Below, one piece after another: positions 16,423-25,571 of a DNA stretch of 64,000 nucleotides. The DNA comes from DATBLE01 sp963808815 (GTDB lineage Bacteria; Actinomycetota; Thermoleophilia; Gaiellales; Gaiellaceae): contig CAWEGI010000001.1 in assembly GCA_963808815.1 (NCBI GenBank), forward strand, positions 1 to 64,000. The letters run 5' to 3'. Below the pieces are notes generated by a model. The model ran no database searches, was not told the DNA's origin, and saw only the letters and a program-made list of their open reading frames with translations. The position numbers were made by a program, and so were the translations under genes. Numbering within the stretch: the stretch's first letter is position 1; each line of letters opens with the position of its first letter.

Positions 16423-16840
16423 GTGTATCCTCCCAAGTGAGTCGCGCTTAGATTGACATGAAAACCAACACGCGCAAAGTAATACACGAAAATCAGATCG
16501 TGTCAAGTCCGGACCAGACACATACTTGGACGTTCCTCTCAAACCATGCCCAGGCGCTCCTGTGCATCGCTCGCGATCCAGAAGTCCGAATCCGCGACAT
16601 CGCGCAGGTGGTCGGAATCACCGAAAGAGCAGCGCAGCGAATCGTCGCTGACCTGATAGCCGCCGGGTACGTCGATCGCGAAAGAGTCGGCCGACGCAAT
16701 CACTATCGCCTGAACAGTGACGTGAAGATGCGCCACGCCGCCCAAGCCGACCTTCGGATCAGCGAGCTGCTGGATGCCTTCAGCTAACAGCGGATAGCCT
16801 CGCCGCCCGGACGAGACGAGCGGCGGCTTCGGTCTAGCCG
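16033..16840. repeat. segmental duplication, copy 2 of STAS/winged-helix cassette
   Basis: Counterpart of 7844-8651 with no net length difference through the two genes. The left edge falls inside the last codons of STAS, just after the integrase remnant. Confidence 0.9.
16458..16787 (+). CDS. winged helix-turn-helix regulator, copy 2
   Basis: A 109-residue protein identical in sequence to the one at 8269; all base differences between the two genes are silent. It is divergent from STAS copy 2 in the same arrangement. GTG 16500 is the alternative start, as in copy 1. Two identical regulators would be expected to bind both divergent regions. Confidence 0.8.
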   Translation: MKTNTRKVIHENQIVSSPDQTHTWTFLSNHAQALLCIARDPEVRIRDIAQVVGITERAAQRIVADLIAAGYVDRERVGRRNHYRLNSDVKMRHAAQADLRISELLDAFS

Positions 16841-16875
16841 GCGCTACGTGAATCTGTGAGGGCTACCCTGCGGAC

Positions 16876-17088
16876 GTGGTTCTCTTCCCGATTGCGTTCG
16901 TTTGGCTCCTGTTTGTCGTGCTGTGGGCGGTGCGGCAAACCGTGGAACCCAGTGACGGGCCCTGGCGCCCATGGCGCAAGCGCACGCCGGGTCGGCCGGA
17001 CGGCCCGCACGGCCATCGCTCGCGGAGTGGAACGGTCACTCGAAACGGCACAGGGTCGAGGGCGGTTCGGGACTCCGCTCGCCGTTAG
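16876..17088 (+). CDS. small single-helix membrane protein
   Basis: A 70-residue protein with a GTG start, an N-terminal helix (VVLFPIAFVWLLFVVLWAVRQ) and a Pro/Arg/Gly/His-rich cytoplasmic tail. This composition is common in short actinobacterial membrane proteins of unknown role. There is no strong ribosome site, so confidence is moderate. Confidence 0.5.
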   Translation: MVLFPIAFVWLLFVVLWAVRQTVEPSDGPWRPWRKRTPGRPDGPHGHRSRSGTVTRNGTGSRAVRDSARR

Positions 17089-17326
17089 CCGGACGGCTAT
17101 TCGACTGGCGTAGACCGCGCGCGTGACCGTCAGTACGCTGCGGAGCACGCGGTCTGCGGTGCTGAGGCCGAACAGGCGGGCCGGCGCGAGATATCGCCCG
17201 CGCAGGCGGGCGAGGCTGCCGAGCATCTCCCCTGTGCGGAGGCACTCCCACCCGAAACTGGTTCCGCAGAGTTGCCGGGCTTCCGTTTAGGGTAGTGCGA
17301 GCGCACGACCGAGACATTGCCGAGCC

Positions 17327-17521
17327 ATGCCTGAGCCCACCGAGGAAGTAATCCGCAAAGAGATCGCCTCCGAGCGGCAGGCCCTTGCCGACGATCTCGC
17401 CGCGCTGCGTTACAAGTTGCGCTGGTTCGTGCTCCTCCCCGTCGCGGTCGCAGTCGTGAGACGCAAGAGCAGAGGGGCCGTTGTCCTAGCCGGTTTCAAG
17501 GCAGTCCGGAAGCTCGTCTAG
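17327..17521 (+). CDS. small membrane protein, DUF3618-like N-terminus
   Basis: A 64-residue protein with an N-terminal charged helix, EEVIRKEIASERQALADDLAALR, in the style of DUF3618 proteins, then a membrane segment WFVLLPVAVAVV and a basic tail. It starts at ATG 17327. Function unknown. Confidence 0.6.
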   Translation: MPEPTEEVIRKEIASERQALADDLAALRYKLRWFVLLPVAVAVVRRKSRGAVVLAGFKAVRKLV

Positions 17522-17709
17522 TCGGGCTGGCATTCGCCCACGCCAGCCCGCTCCACGTGTCGCTCGTATTCTCTGGGCTGAGTGTCGATGCAGACTGGGT
17601 GTGACGTCGTCGTGGCCGTGAGGATCGAGAGCTTGAAGCCTCGTGACTGAGGATCAGGTGGCTGCGGGCCAGGGCCGCTCCGGCTCGTTCTGTCGCATCG
17701 GCACGCCGG

Positions 17710-19059
17710 TTGATCCTCCCGCTCGCGATGGCGCAGTTCATCTGCAGCTTCGCGGGCTCGAACATGAACGTGATGATCACCGACATCAGCGATGACCTCG
17801 ACACGACCGTCAAGGGCGTGCAGACCGCGATCACGTTGTTCTTGCTGATCATGGCGATCCTGATGATCCCCTGCAGCAAGCTGACCGACCGCTGGGGCCG
17901 CAAGAGGTGCTTCATCTGGGGTCTGACGCTGTACGGGGTCGGGGCGCTGACCAGCGCGGTCTCGCCGAACCTCGGCGTGCTGATCCTCGGCAACTCGGTG
18001 TTCGAGGGCGTCGGTACGGCGCTGCTGATCCCTCCCGTCTACATCCTTGCGACGCTGTGGTTCAGCGATCTCACGTCGCGTGCCTGGGCCTTCGGCGTGA
18101 TCAGCGGGCTGGGAGGGATCGGCGCGGCGGCAGGACCCTTGATCGGAGGCGTGCTCACAACGGCGATCAGCTGGCGTGCCGCGTTCGTCTTTCAGGCTCT
18201 GGTCGTCGCCACGATCGTGCTCCTGAGTCGGCGAATGGTCGATCCGCTCGCACCGGATCCGACGCGTCCCTTCGATGCCGTCGGAGCGATCCTGTCGGGT
18301 GTCGGCATGTTCTGCATCGTGTTCGGGATCCTGCAGGCCGGAAGCAACAACGCGCTCCTGGCGATCTTCCTGGCGATCGGAGCCGTCTTCTTGCTGGCGT
18401 TCTTCCTCTTCATCCGCGCCCGGGAACGGGCGGGGAAGGAGGCGCTGCTCTCCACCGGGCTCTTCAAGAATCGGACGTGCAACCTCGCCCTCGTCACGCA
18501 GAACATCCAGTGGCTGTTGCTGATGGGCGTGTCGTTCGTCATCTCCGTCTTCCTGCAGGAGGTTCGCGGCTACAACGCGATCAAGACCGGGGTGATCTTC
18601 ACTGCAGCCACGCTCGGCATCCTCTTCTCCTCCCTCGCTGCGGAGCGCCTTGCGAAGAGATACGCCCAGCGGACGTTGATCGTCACCGGGTTCCTCATCA
18701 CCATCGCCGGGATCGCACTCCTGCTCGGGCTCGTCAGGGCCTCGGACAGCATCTGGGCCTTCGTGCCCGGGTTGGCACTGGTCGGCCTCGGCCTCGGCGC
18801 GATGCTCACGCCCTCCGTGAACGTCGTACAGTCGAGCTTCCCCGAGCAGCTCCAGGGCGAGATCTCAGGGCTGTCGCGGAGCATCTCGAACCTCGGCTCG
18901 TCGTTCGGCACGGCAATCGCCGGAACGATTCTCGTCTCCGTCGTCGCCTCGGGAAACCGGGCCTACGCGTGGGCGATGGCCGTGCTGATCGTGATCGGAC
19001 TCGTCGGCCTCGGCGCTGCCCTGCTTCTTCCTACCAAGCTCCAGCGTCACCCTGCCTGA
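17710..19059 (+). CDS. MFS drug-efflux-type transporter (DHA2-like)
   Basis: About 450 residues and 14 predicted membrane helices, with motif A at DRWGRKRC and a motif-C-like region (GVISGLGGIGAAAGPLIGG). This is the QacA/EmrB drug:proton antiporter layout. TTG 17710 opens the frame, but coding-like sequence (RRLILPLAMA) begins earlier. A GTG at 17643 in another frame gives a normal N-terminus (TEDQVAAGQGRSGSF), so an indel near 17690-17705 is likely. Its 3' end overlaps the convergent sulfate permease gene by 13 bp. Confidence 0.8.
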   Translation: MILPLAMAQFICSFAGSNMNVMITDISDDLDTTVKGVQTAITLFLLIMAILMIPCSKLTDRWGRKRCFIWGLTLYGVGALTSAVSPNLGVLILGNSVFEGVGTALLIPPVYILATLWFSDLTSRAWAFGVISGLGGIGAAAGPLIGGVLTTAISWRAAFVFQALVVATIVLLSRRMVDPLAPDPTRPFDAVGAILSGVGMFCIVFGILQAGSNNALLAIFLAIGAVFLLAFFLFIRARERAGKEALLSTGLFKNRTCNLALVTQNIQWLLLMGVSFVISVFLQEVRGYNAIKTGVIFTAATLGILFSSLAAERLAKRYAQRTLIVTGFLITIAGIALLLGLVRASDSIWAFVPGLALVGLGLGAMLTPSVNVVQSSFPEQLQGEISGLSRSISNLGSSFGTAIAGTILVSVVASGNRAYAWAMAVLIVIGLVGLGAALLLPTKLQRHPA

Positions 19060-20765
19060 TCGGCGGCCAGGTCTGCTTCGACCGCTCGGTGGACGTTGCC
19101 GTGGATGTGGTCGGCTCCGATCCGGTCGACGATTCCATCCGCCTCGAGCACCGCTCGGACATTTGGCTTTACTCGCGCGAGACGCAGGGTGACGTCGGCG
19201 GCCTGGGTGAGCTGGTGGATCTCGGTCAGCTTCGAGGCGCCCTGCGAGTCGACGAAATTGACACCTTCGAGGTCGAGCACGAGCGTGCGCAGCTCGCGGT
19301 CGTCATCCGTGAGCGCACGGACACGATTCTCGAGCGCTTCGGCGGTTGCGAAGAAGAGGCCGCCGTCGAGGCGGAGGACGGTGATGCCCGCAAAGGTCTC
19401 GTCGGCGGGATTTTCGACCAGGTCGCGGAACACCTGCGTTCCGGGCTCGCGTCCGAGTAACGGCATGGACGGCCTCGTCGCGACGTAGACCAGCCAGCCG
19501 AGCGAAAGGACGACTCCGATCACCACGCCTGCGAGCACGCCCGCGGAGAGCACGCCGATGATCGCCGCCATCGAGATCCAGAAATCGAACCTGGCGACCC
19601 CGTACAAACGGCGCATCTCGGTGATGTCGATCATCCCGAAGACGACCGCATCGATGATCACCGCCGCCAGAATCGCCTTGGGAAGGACAGAGAAGACCGG
19701 GGCGAGGACGACCAGTGTTGCCAACACGAGCGCGCCTGTGGTCAGCGACGCGACCGGCGTCTTCGCCCCGGCCGACTCGTTCAGCGAGCTCGCCGAAAGG
19801 CTGGTCGATACGGGCATCCCCTGGAACACACCGGCGCCGACGTTCGCCATCCCCTGGGCGACGGACTCCTGGTTCACGTCGATCCTGTAGCGGTGCCGGG
19901 CTGCGAACGCCCTGGCATCGCCCGCCGTCTGCGAGAAGCCGATGAGGAGCAGCGCAAGGGCAGCGATGCCGATGGTCGCGTAGTGATCCTGGACGATCGA
20001 GGCGTCGGGGAGCTCGGGAGCGGGAAGCCCACGCGGCACGGTGCCGACGAGCGCGACTCCGTGCGCACCGAGATCGAACAGCCAGGAGGCGAGCAGCCCG
20101 CCGGACACCAACACGAGGGCGCCCGGAACGGCCGGCGCCACGAAACGCAAGCCGAGAATCACGGCAAGCGCGACCGCGCCGACGACGACGGTCGTCCAGT
20201 GCACGTCGCCGAGCGACTGGAGCCAAGTCGCAAGCTCGCGCCAGGCGCTGTCTCCCTCGGAGGAGGTTCCGGTCAGCTTCGGCAGCTCTCCGATGACCAC
20301 ATCGACGGCAGCGCCGGCCAGGAATCCGGTGATCACCGCTCGCGAGAGGAACTGGGCGATCCAACCCATGCGCAGAAGAGCGAGCAGCAGGAACAGGATC
20401 CCGGTCGCGATCGTGATCGCCGCCACCAGTTGCGCGGCGTCGTCACCACCGACGCCGGTGGCGAGAACGGCACCTCCCGCCACGGCGGCAAGTGACGAAC
20501 TCGGCCCGGTCGAGATGTGCCGCGACGTGCAGAAGACTGCGTAGATGAGTGCGCCCGCAGCCGCGGCGTAGAGTCCGTTCTGCAGCGGCACCCCAGCGAT
20601 GCCGGCATAGCCGAGATTCTTGGGGACGATCAGCGCGGTGACCGCGATGCCGGCCATCACGTCTCCACGGAGCCAACGGCGGTCGTACCGGGGGAGCCAT
20701 CCGACGATCGGCACCGCTCGCGCGAGAAGCCGCGCGGTTTTCTGACTCTCTGCGGTCGCCGTCAC
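19047..20765 (-). CDS. SulP-family anion permease with C-terminal STAS domain
   Basis: A 572-residue intact protein. Residues about 15-420 form the SulP transport domain (GDVMAGIAVTALIVPKNLGYA, then the STGPSSSLAAVAGG region). Residues about 440-560 form a STAS domain with LVLDLEGVNFVDSQGASKL. The family moves sulfate, bicarbonate or other anions across the inner membrane. It appears to be a single-gene unit; the substrate cannot be read from sequence. Confidence 0.9.
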   Translation of the reverse strand: MTATAESQKTARLLARAVPIVGWLPRYDRRWLRGDVMAGIAVTALIVPKNLGYAGIAGVPLQNGLYAAAAGALIYAVFCTSRHISTGPSSSLAAVAGGAVLATGVGGDDAAQLVAAITIATGILFLLLALLRMGWIAQFLSRAVITGFLAGAAVDVVIGELPKLTGTSSEGDSAWRELATWLQSLGDVHWTTVVVGAVALAVILGLRFVAPAVPGALVLVSGGLLASWLFDLGAHGVALVGTVPRGLPAPELPDASIVQDHYATIGIAALALLLIGFSQTAGDARAFAARHRYRIDVNQESVAQGMANVGAGVFQGMPVSTSLSASSLNESAGAKTPVASLTTGALVLATLVVLAPVFSVLPKAILAAVIIDAVVFGMIDITEMRRLYGVARFDFWISMAAIIGVLSAGVLAGVVIGVVLSLGWLVYVATRPSMPLLGREPGTQVFRDLVENPADETFAGITVLRLDGGLFFATAEALENRVRALTDDDRELRTLVLDLEGVNFVDSQGASKLTEIHQLTQAADVTLRLARVKPNVRAVLEADGIVDRIGADHIHGNVHRAVEADLAADQAG

Positions 20766-20856
20766 CGGGACAAACTGCTCCTTCTGCCGATTTCCGCCGA
20801 AGCGATCTGGCCCGGAACCGCGATCCGGGTTGCCGTTCTTCGCGTTCTAGGCAGGC

Positions 20857-22368
20857 CTACAGTCCTGTTTCGGCCGCGACGCGGCCCGTGTCGACCGCCT
20901 CCTTGAGCGCGGCGTAGTCGCGTTCGTTCTGGTCGGCGTACGCCTCCGCGAAGCGGGCGAGTGCGTTGTCGAAGACCTCGCCGGAGCCGAGGTAGGAGCC
21001 GATCGCGATCGCGTCGCCGGAGCGGGCGTGCGCCTTGGCCAGCGTCCAGCCGCAGAGCTTGGCGTACTCGATCATGGCGGTCGGCTCCATCAACTCGATC
21101 AGGGCGGAGCCCTTCGCGTCCCAGAGCTGACGGATATAGAAGTCGCGCTCGACGCCGTCGATTCCGGTCGTGTGCAGCCAGCCGAGCATGATGTCGCTCG
21201 CCGCCTGCATCAACCGCTGGCCCTCGACCACGCGCTGGCCGTGGTTGGCGAACTCGCTCTTGCCGAGGAACGGCTCCAGCACCGAGGGCTGCGCCTCTTT
21301 CGCCTGCATGAAGAGCGGGTCGTTGCCGTCGCGGCCGAGCATCAGCACGATCCAGGCGCGAGTGCCGACGCTGCCGACGCCGACGACCTTGCGGGCGGCA
21401 TCGACGAAGCGGAACCGCTCGAGCAGGTGGCGGCGGTCACGCGAGAGCGTCCGCCGGTACTGGCGGATCAGATCCCTGAACATATCCTGGACGTCCGCGG
21501 CCTGCTCGGGGCCGGCCAGCTCAGCGATCGGGACGATCAGCGGCGGATCGCTGACGATCCGTGCCTCGCCGTCGACCACCTCGGTCAGCTTGGCGAACGC
21601 CTTCAGGCTGGTTTTTGCTCTCGTCTTCGCGAGATTCTTCTCCATCCGCTTGCGCTGCTCGCCGGTTGCGCGGGAGGAGAGATCCCCGAGGATCTCCTCG
21701 AGGTCGACCCGGGCGTACCAGACGTCCATGTTGCCCATCGCACCGAACTCCTGCACCGCCTCGCGGTAGGAGCGGCCGACCGCGGCGTTGATCTTCATCC
21801 GGGTCTTGTCGTCGAACCCGCGGTCGCGGCCGGCGACCGCGAAGCTCGCGACCAGCCGCTTCACATCCCACTCGAACGGCCCCGGCAGGGTCTCGTCGAA
21901 GTCGTTCAGGCCGAAGATCAGCCGGCGGTCGGGCGCCGCGAAGGCACCGAAGTTGGACAGATGGGCATCACCGCAGAGCTGGGCGTGCAGACCCGAGCGC
22001 GGGCCGCCGGACAGATCGGACGCCATCAGGTACGCAGCGCCGCGGTAGAAGGTGAACGGCGACACGAGCATCCGCCCGTAGCGGATCGGCACCAGCTCGG
22101 GCACGCGCGTCTGCGCCTGCTCCTCGAGCAACTCGACCGGGTCGGGCCGGTGCGGCGGAGGCTCCCACTCCGCGTGCGAGCTGCGCGGCACCTCGGCGCG
22201 CGCCGCCTTACCGCGGGCCGCCCGCTCGGCCGGAGTGAAGTGCTCGACCCTGGCTCCCCGCGACGACGACGAACGCACCGCGGCCTTCTCTGCCGGGGCC
22301 GACTCCCCCTTCGGCTGGGCATCGTTCCCAGACTGTGCGATCTCGTGGTCGGTCTGCTCTGTGCTCAT
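20857..22368 (-). CDS. DUF2252 protein
   Basis: About 503 residues. Signature blocks are LCGDAHLSNFGAF and LNDFDETLPGPFEWDVKRL, typical of DUF2252, which has a kinase-like fold related to aminoglycoside phosphotransferases. Catalytic function is unproven. The first 60 residues are low complexity. ATG 22368, five bases after GGAGGG, is preferred over GTG 22374. It is transcribed leftward, divergent from the DUF3533-like gene. Confidence 0.85.
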   Translation of the reverse strand: MSTEQTDHEIAQSGNDAQPKGESAPAEKAAVRSSSSRGARVEHFTPAERAARGKAARAEVPRSSHAEWEPPPHRPDPVELLEEQAQTRVPELVPIRYGRMLVSPFTFYRGAAYLMASDLSGGPRSGLHAQLCGDAHLSNFGAFAAPDRRLIFGLNDFDETLPGPFEWDVKRLVASFAVAGRDRGFDDKTRMKINAAVGRSYREAVQEFGAMGNMDVWYARVDLEEILGDLSSRATGEQRKRMEKNLAKTRAKTSLKAFAKLTEVVDGEARIVSDPPLIVPIAELAGPEQAADVQDMFRDLIRQYRRTLSRDRRHLLERFRFVDAARKVVGVGSVGTRAWIVLMLGRDGNDPLFMQAKEAQPSVLEPFLGKSEFANHGQRVVEGQRLMQAASDIMLGWLHTTGIDGVERDFYIRQLWDAKGSALIELMEPTAMIEYAKLCGWTLAKAHARSGDAIAIGSYLGSGEVFDNALARFAEAYADQNERDYAALKEAVDTGRVAAETGL

Positions 22369-22478
22369 CGCCACCCTCCGGAATTGGATCCCATACCTGC
22401 CTCTTGCACATCATCCGTGTCGTGGCCCGGGAAAGCGAGTCGGACGGCGAGGCACGACCGGGAAGCCGATCCGAGAGA

Positions 22479-23515
22479 ATGCTCCGTGGCGTGGCTCCGA
22501 ACTCGGGCGACAGCGGCAAACCTCGGCTGAGCGGGCTCCCGCTGCTCGCGGCGGCACTCGGTGTGGTCCTCGCCGTGCAGGCGCTCTTCGTGCTCTCGTA
22601 CGTCGGCGCCCTCCACCATCCGAAGCCCCACGACGTCGCGTTCGGAGTCGTGGGCAACTCGCGGTTGCCGCTCGCGGTCGGCAAACAGTTCTCGCTGAAG
22701 GTCAGGCAGTACCCGGACGAGGCGGCAGCCCGTTCGGCGATCGACCACCGGAGGATCGACGGGGCCTTCGTCGCCGACAGCGGCGGAGGGACCCTGCTCG
22801 TCGTCCCTGCGGCGAGCAACGCCGGCGCAACGGCACTCGGCACGGCGTTCGGGGCGGCGGCGGCTGCGCTGGAACAGAAGCTGACGGTCGTCCAGGTGCA
22901 CACGCTGCCGACTGGAGACGCGAGCGGGAATGTCTCCTTCCTCGTCGTCATGGCGCTGATCGTCGGCGGATATCTCGCCTCGACGATCGGCATGGTCTTC
23001 GGAGGATCGGCCACGGCGCCGCGGCCGACTCGCTTCCCTGGCCCTGGCCTCCGTGCTCGGAGCGCTGCTCACCGACGTGTTCGCCGGCCCTGTCCTCGAC
23101 GCCGTTCCGACGTCGAAGTTCCTCGCGCTCTGGGGCCTGTTCGTGCTCGTGATGACGGCAGTCGCCTACGCGACCGCCGCCCTCCAGACCGTGCTCGGGC
23201 CCGGGGGGACGCTGATCGTGGTCGTCCTCTTCATCGTCTTCGGCGCGCCGGCCTCGGGCGGCACCGTTCCGTCGGCGTACCTTCCCGGCCTTCTGGCGAA
23301 CCTTCGGCCCATACCTGCCGGCCGGTGCCGGTACGACCGCCGTCCGGAACACGCTCTACTTCGACGGGAACGCGATCACCAAGTCCCTCCTGATCCTCTC
23401 CGGCTATCTCATCGCCGGGGCGCTGGTGGTGATCGTCGTCCGGCGGCGGGCGAGCGGAACGACTGCCGAGGCCGAAGCCGAGGCCTCGACGGCGGCAGCC
23501 GCCATCGTCGTCTAG
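22479..23515 (+). CDS. DUF3533 / ABC-2-type membrane protein (two frameshifts)
   Basis: The first frame (22479 to about 23025) has one membrane helix and an extracytoplasmic domain, KPHDVAFGVVGNSRLPLAVG. The second (about 23030-23310) has membrane helices LASLALASVLGALLTDVFA and LIVVVLFIVFGAPASGG. The third (to the stop at 23513) gives FGPYLPAGAGTTAVRNTLYFDG and a last helix. Joined, they make one protein of the DUF3533 / YhgE type (membrane, possible export role). Breaks fall near 23025 and 23312. Confidence 0.7.
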
Positions 23516-23552
23516 AGGCGAAGGCGACGGTCAGGGTGGACGCCGGTGCGGA

Positions 23553-24431
23553 TCACGGCACCGCGGGCGCCGTGGCAACCTCGTACGGCTCCTCGGCCTC
23601 TTCGGTTGCCCGCGTGATCACCACCGCGGCGGCCAGCGCAAGCGCCAGGCCGGCGTAAGCGACGATCCTGTGCCAGGTCGGCGGTGCGAGCCTCTCCTCG
23701 AGCACCAGGGTGCCGACTGCGATGCAGACGAGCGGATTGACGACGGAGGTCATCGCCACCGACGGCGCCAGATCGCCTGTGGCGAGCGAGACCTGCTGCA
23801 CCAGGAACGCGAGGATGCCGGCCGCGGCGAACACCCAGAACTCCCAGCTCGAGAGCATCCCGCCCAGCCCGTCGGCCTCGAGCAGCGCGCCGCTCGGCTT
23901 CCAAAGAGAGGCCGACAAACCGTAGAGCAGCCCCGCGCACGCGCCGTAGGTCCCGGCTTTCTGGGCCGTCGAGCCTCGTCCGCCGGCGACGAGGAGCGCA
24001 CCCGCGCCGGCCGCGAGCACGGCAATGGCGATCGCCCACTCCCAGCCGGGCGCGCTGTCGTTGCCGGCCGCGGCGTCCCCGACGACCGCGAACACGGCGA
24101 GCCCAACCACCACGAATGCGGCGGCCACGATCTCCGGCCGGTTCACGACCTGGCCGGTGAGGAGGTAGCCGAGCGGAAGCGCGAAGACGATCGTCGTCAC
24201 CAGCAGGGGCTGGATCACCGCCAGTTTCCCGTGGTCGAGCGCGACCGCCTGGCAGACGTACCCGCCGAGCAGGGCGATCGTGCCCAGAAGCCACCACGTC
24301 TGGCGGACCAGGCGGACGAAGGAGGCGGGCGAGCGCAACGACACCTCGCCCATTCCGAGCGCACCCTTCTGCTGGAGCGTTGCCGCCAGCGCGAACAGGA
24401 ACGCTGCACAGAGGGCCAGGACGCCAGCCAC
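23553..24431 (-). CDS. DMT-superfamily transporter
   Basis: A 292-residue protein with about nine to ten hydrophobic helices in a two-fold pattern. The N-terminal ALCAAFLFALAATLQQKGAL and GKLAVIQPLLVTTIVFALPLG resemble EamA/NIPA-type drug/metabolite transporters. The frame is intact and ends in an acidic tail. Substrate unknown. It may share a leftward unit with the DUF389 gene, whose stop lies about 40 bp upstream of it. Confidence 0.8.
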   Translation of the reverse strand: MAGVLALCAAFLFALAATLQQKGALGMGEVSLRSPASFVRLVRQTWWLLGTIALLGGYVCQAVALDHGKLAVIQPLLVTTIVFALPLGYLLTGQVVNRPEIVAAAFVVVGLAVFAVVGDAAAGNDSAPGWEWAIAIAVLAAGAGALLVAGGRGSTAQKAGTYGACAGLLYGLSASLWKPSGALLEADGLGGMLSSWEFWVFAAAGILAFLVQQVSLATGDLAPSVAMTSVVNPLVCIAVGTLVLEERLAPPTWHRIVAYAGLALALAAAVVITRATEEAEEPYEVATAPAVP

Positions 24432-24473
24432 GCGCGAGAGTCTAAACGGCCGCCCGTACGCCCAAACGGCGGC

Positions 24474-25358
24474 TCAAGGCCGTGCCGCGGCGCGGGCAGC
24501 GATGGCGCGCTGGCCGGCGAGCGTGACGGTGCCGCCGATCAGCATCATCGCCACGTTGACGGCCAGGACCCAGAGCGCCGAAAGCGCCTTGCCCCCCTCG
24601 CCGATTCCCACCGCCACCCCGAGGTAGGCGACGGCGGGGATCGTGGTGACGGAGATGGCAACGCCGACGGCCGCGCTGGCCCGCGTCTCGAATGCCAGGA
24701 TCCCGGCCACGCCGGCGGCGAGCGCCACCGCGATCGTCGAGGCCCCGACGTGGGTCTGGGACGCAGGGATCTCGCTCAGCGCGAAACCTGCCGGCAGGTC
24801 GTCGAAGACGTCGAGGAGACCGGCGACCGCCGCGCCGACGAGGCCGGAGACGGCGAGGCCGAGGAAGAGGCTCGTGAGCCCCCGCCGCACGAGCCGCGGC
24901 CGCAGGAGGGCAATGCCGGTGCAGGCGGCCATGATCGGCAACAGATCGGGACTGATCGCCATCGCACCGACGATCAGCACCGGGCTGACGTTGATGACCG
25001 CAAACGCGCCGACCACGCCGGCCGCCGCCATCAGCAGCAGATATCGCCCCGGAGCACGGGCCCGGACTCTCGCCTGGCCGAGCACATCTGCCCAGACGAG
25101 CGCGAACGCCCCCGTCTCCTCCGGCACGTCCGCGATCTGCTCGAGTCGCGTGAGCACGATGTCGTCCGACGTGACACCGAGGCGCTCGAGGGTCGCGAGC
25201 ACGGCGTCGGCTGCGTCAGCCCTGACGTCCGCCGTGACCATCGCGGTCGCGGCGCCCGCCCCGGCCATGCTGAGATGCCTCACGCCGTGCAGACCGGCGA
25301 GCCCTTCGGAGACGGCCGCCATCGCCGCAGGATCCCCGTATGCGCGCAGCTCGAACAC
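24474..25358 (-). CDS. DUF389 membrane protein
   Basis: A 294-residue protein with a soluble ACT-like N-terminal domain (about 1-85) and six to seven helices with the DUF389 signature INVSPVLIVGAMAISPDLLPIMA. The family is of unknown function. Intact frame. Confidence 0.85.
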   Translation of the reverse strand: MFELRAYGDPAAMAAVSEGLAGLHGVRHLSMAGAGAATAMVTADVRADAADAVLATLERLGVTSDDIVLTRLEQIADVPEETGAFALVWADVLGQARVRARAPGRYLLLMAAAGVVGAFAVINVSPVLIVGAMAISPDLLPIMAACTGIALLRPRLVRRGLTSLFLGLAVSGLVGAAVAGLLDVFDDLPAGFALSEIPASQTHVGASTIAVALAAGVAGILAFETRASAAVGVAISVTTIPAVAYLGVAVGIGEGGKALSALWVLAVNVAMMLIGGTVTLAGQRAIAARAAARP

Positions 25359-25377
25359 CCTCGCCAGCTAAGCCTGG

Positions 25378-25565
25378 CTACGGGGTCGGCCGGATCTCGT
25401 AACGAGTGATCTTGCCGCCGCGGATCATGACCTCGATGTGGAGGTCGCGCTGGTAGGCGAAGTTGCCCGATCCTTTCATGCGGTAGATCTCGCGGATGTC
25501 GACGGCCGTGCGGCCGCCACCAAGGTTCGGACCTGCATCGCGATCTCGAGGTCGCCCGGGCTCAT
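25378..25565 (-). pseudogene. conserved small protein, frameshifted
   Basis: From ATG 25565 the frame gives MSPGDLEIAMQV. One base over it continues GGRTAVDIREIYRMKGSGNF, then QRDLHIEVMIRGGKITRYEIRPTP with a stop at 25378. The total length of 188 bases is not a multiple of three, so a single base is missing or two are extra near 25525. The joined protein of about 61 residues is beta-rich and resembles an uncharacterised small family. It sits between DUF389 and cydC. Confidence 0.55.
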
Positions 25566-25571
25566 CGCTGC

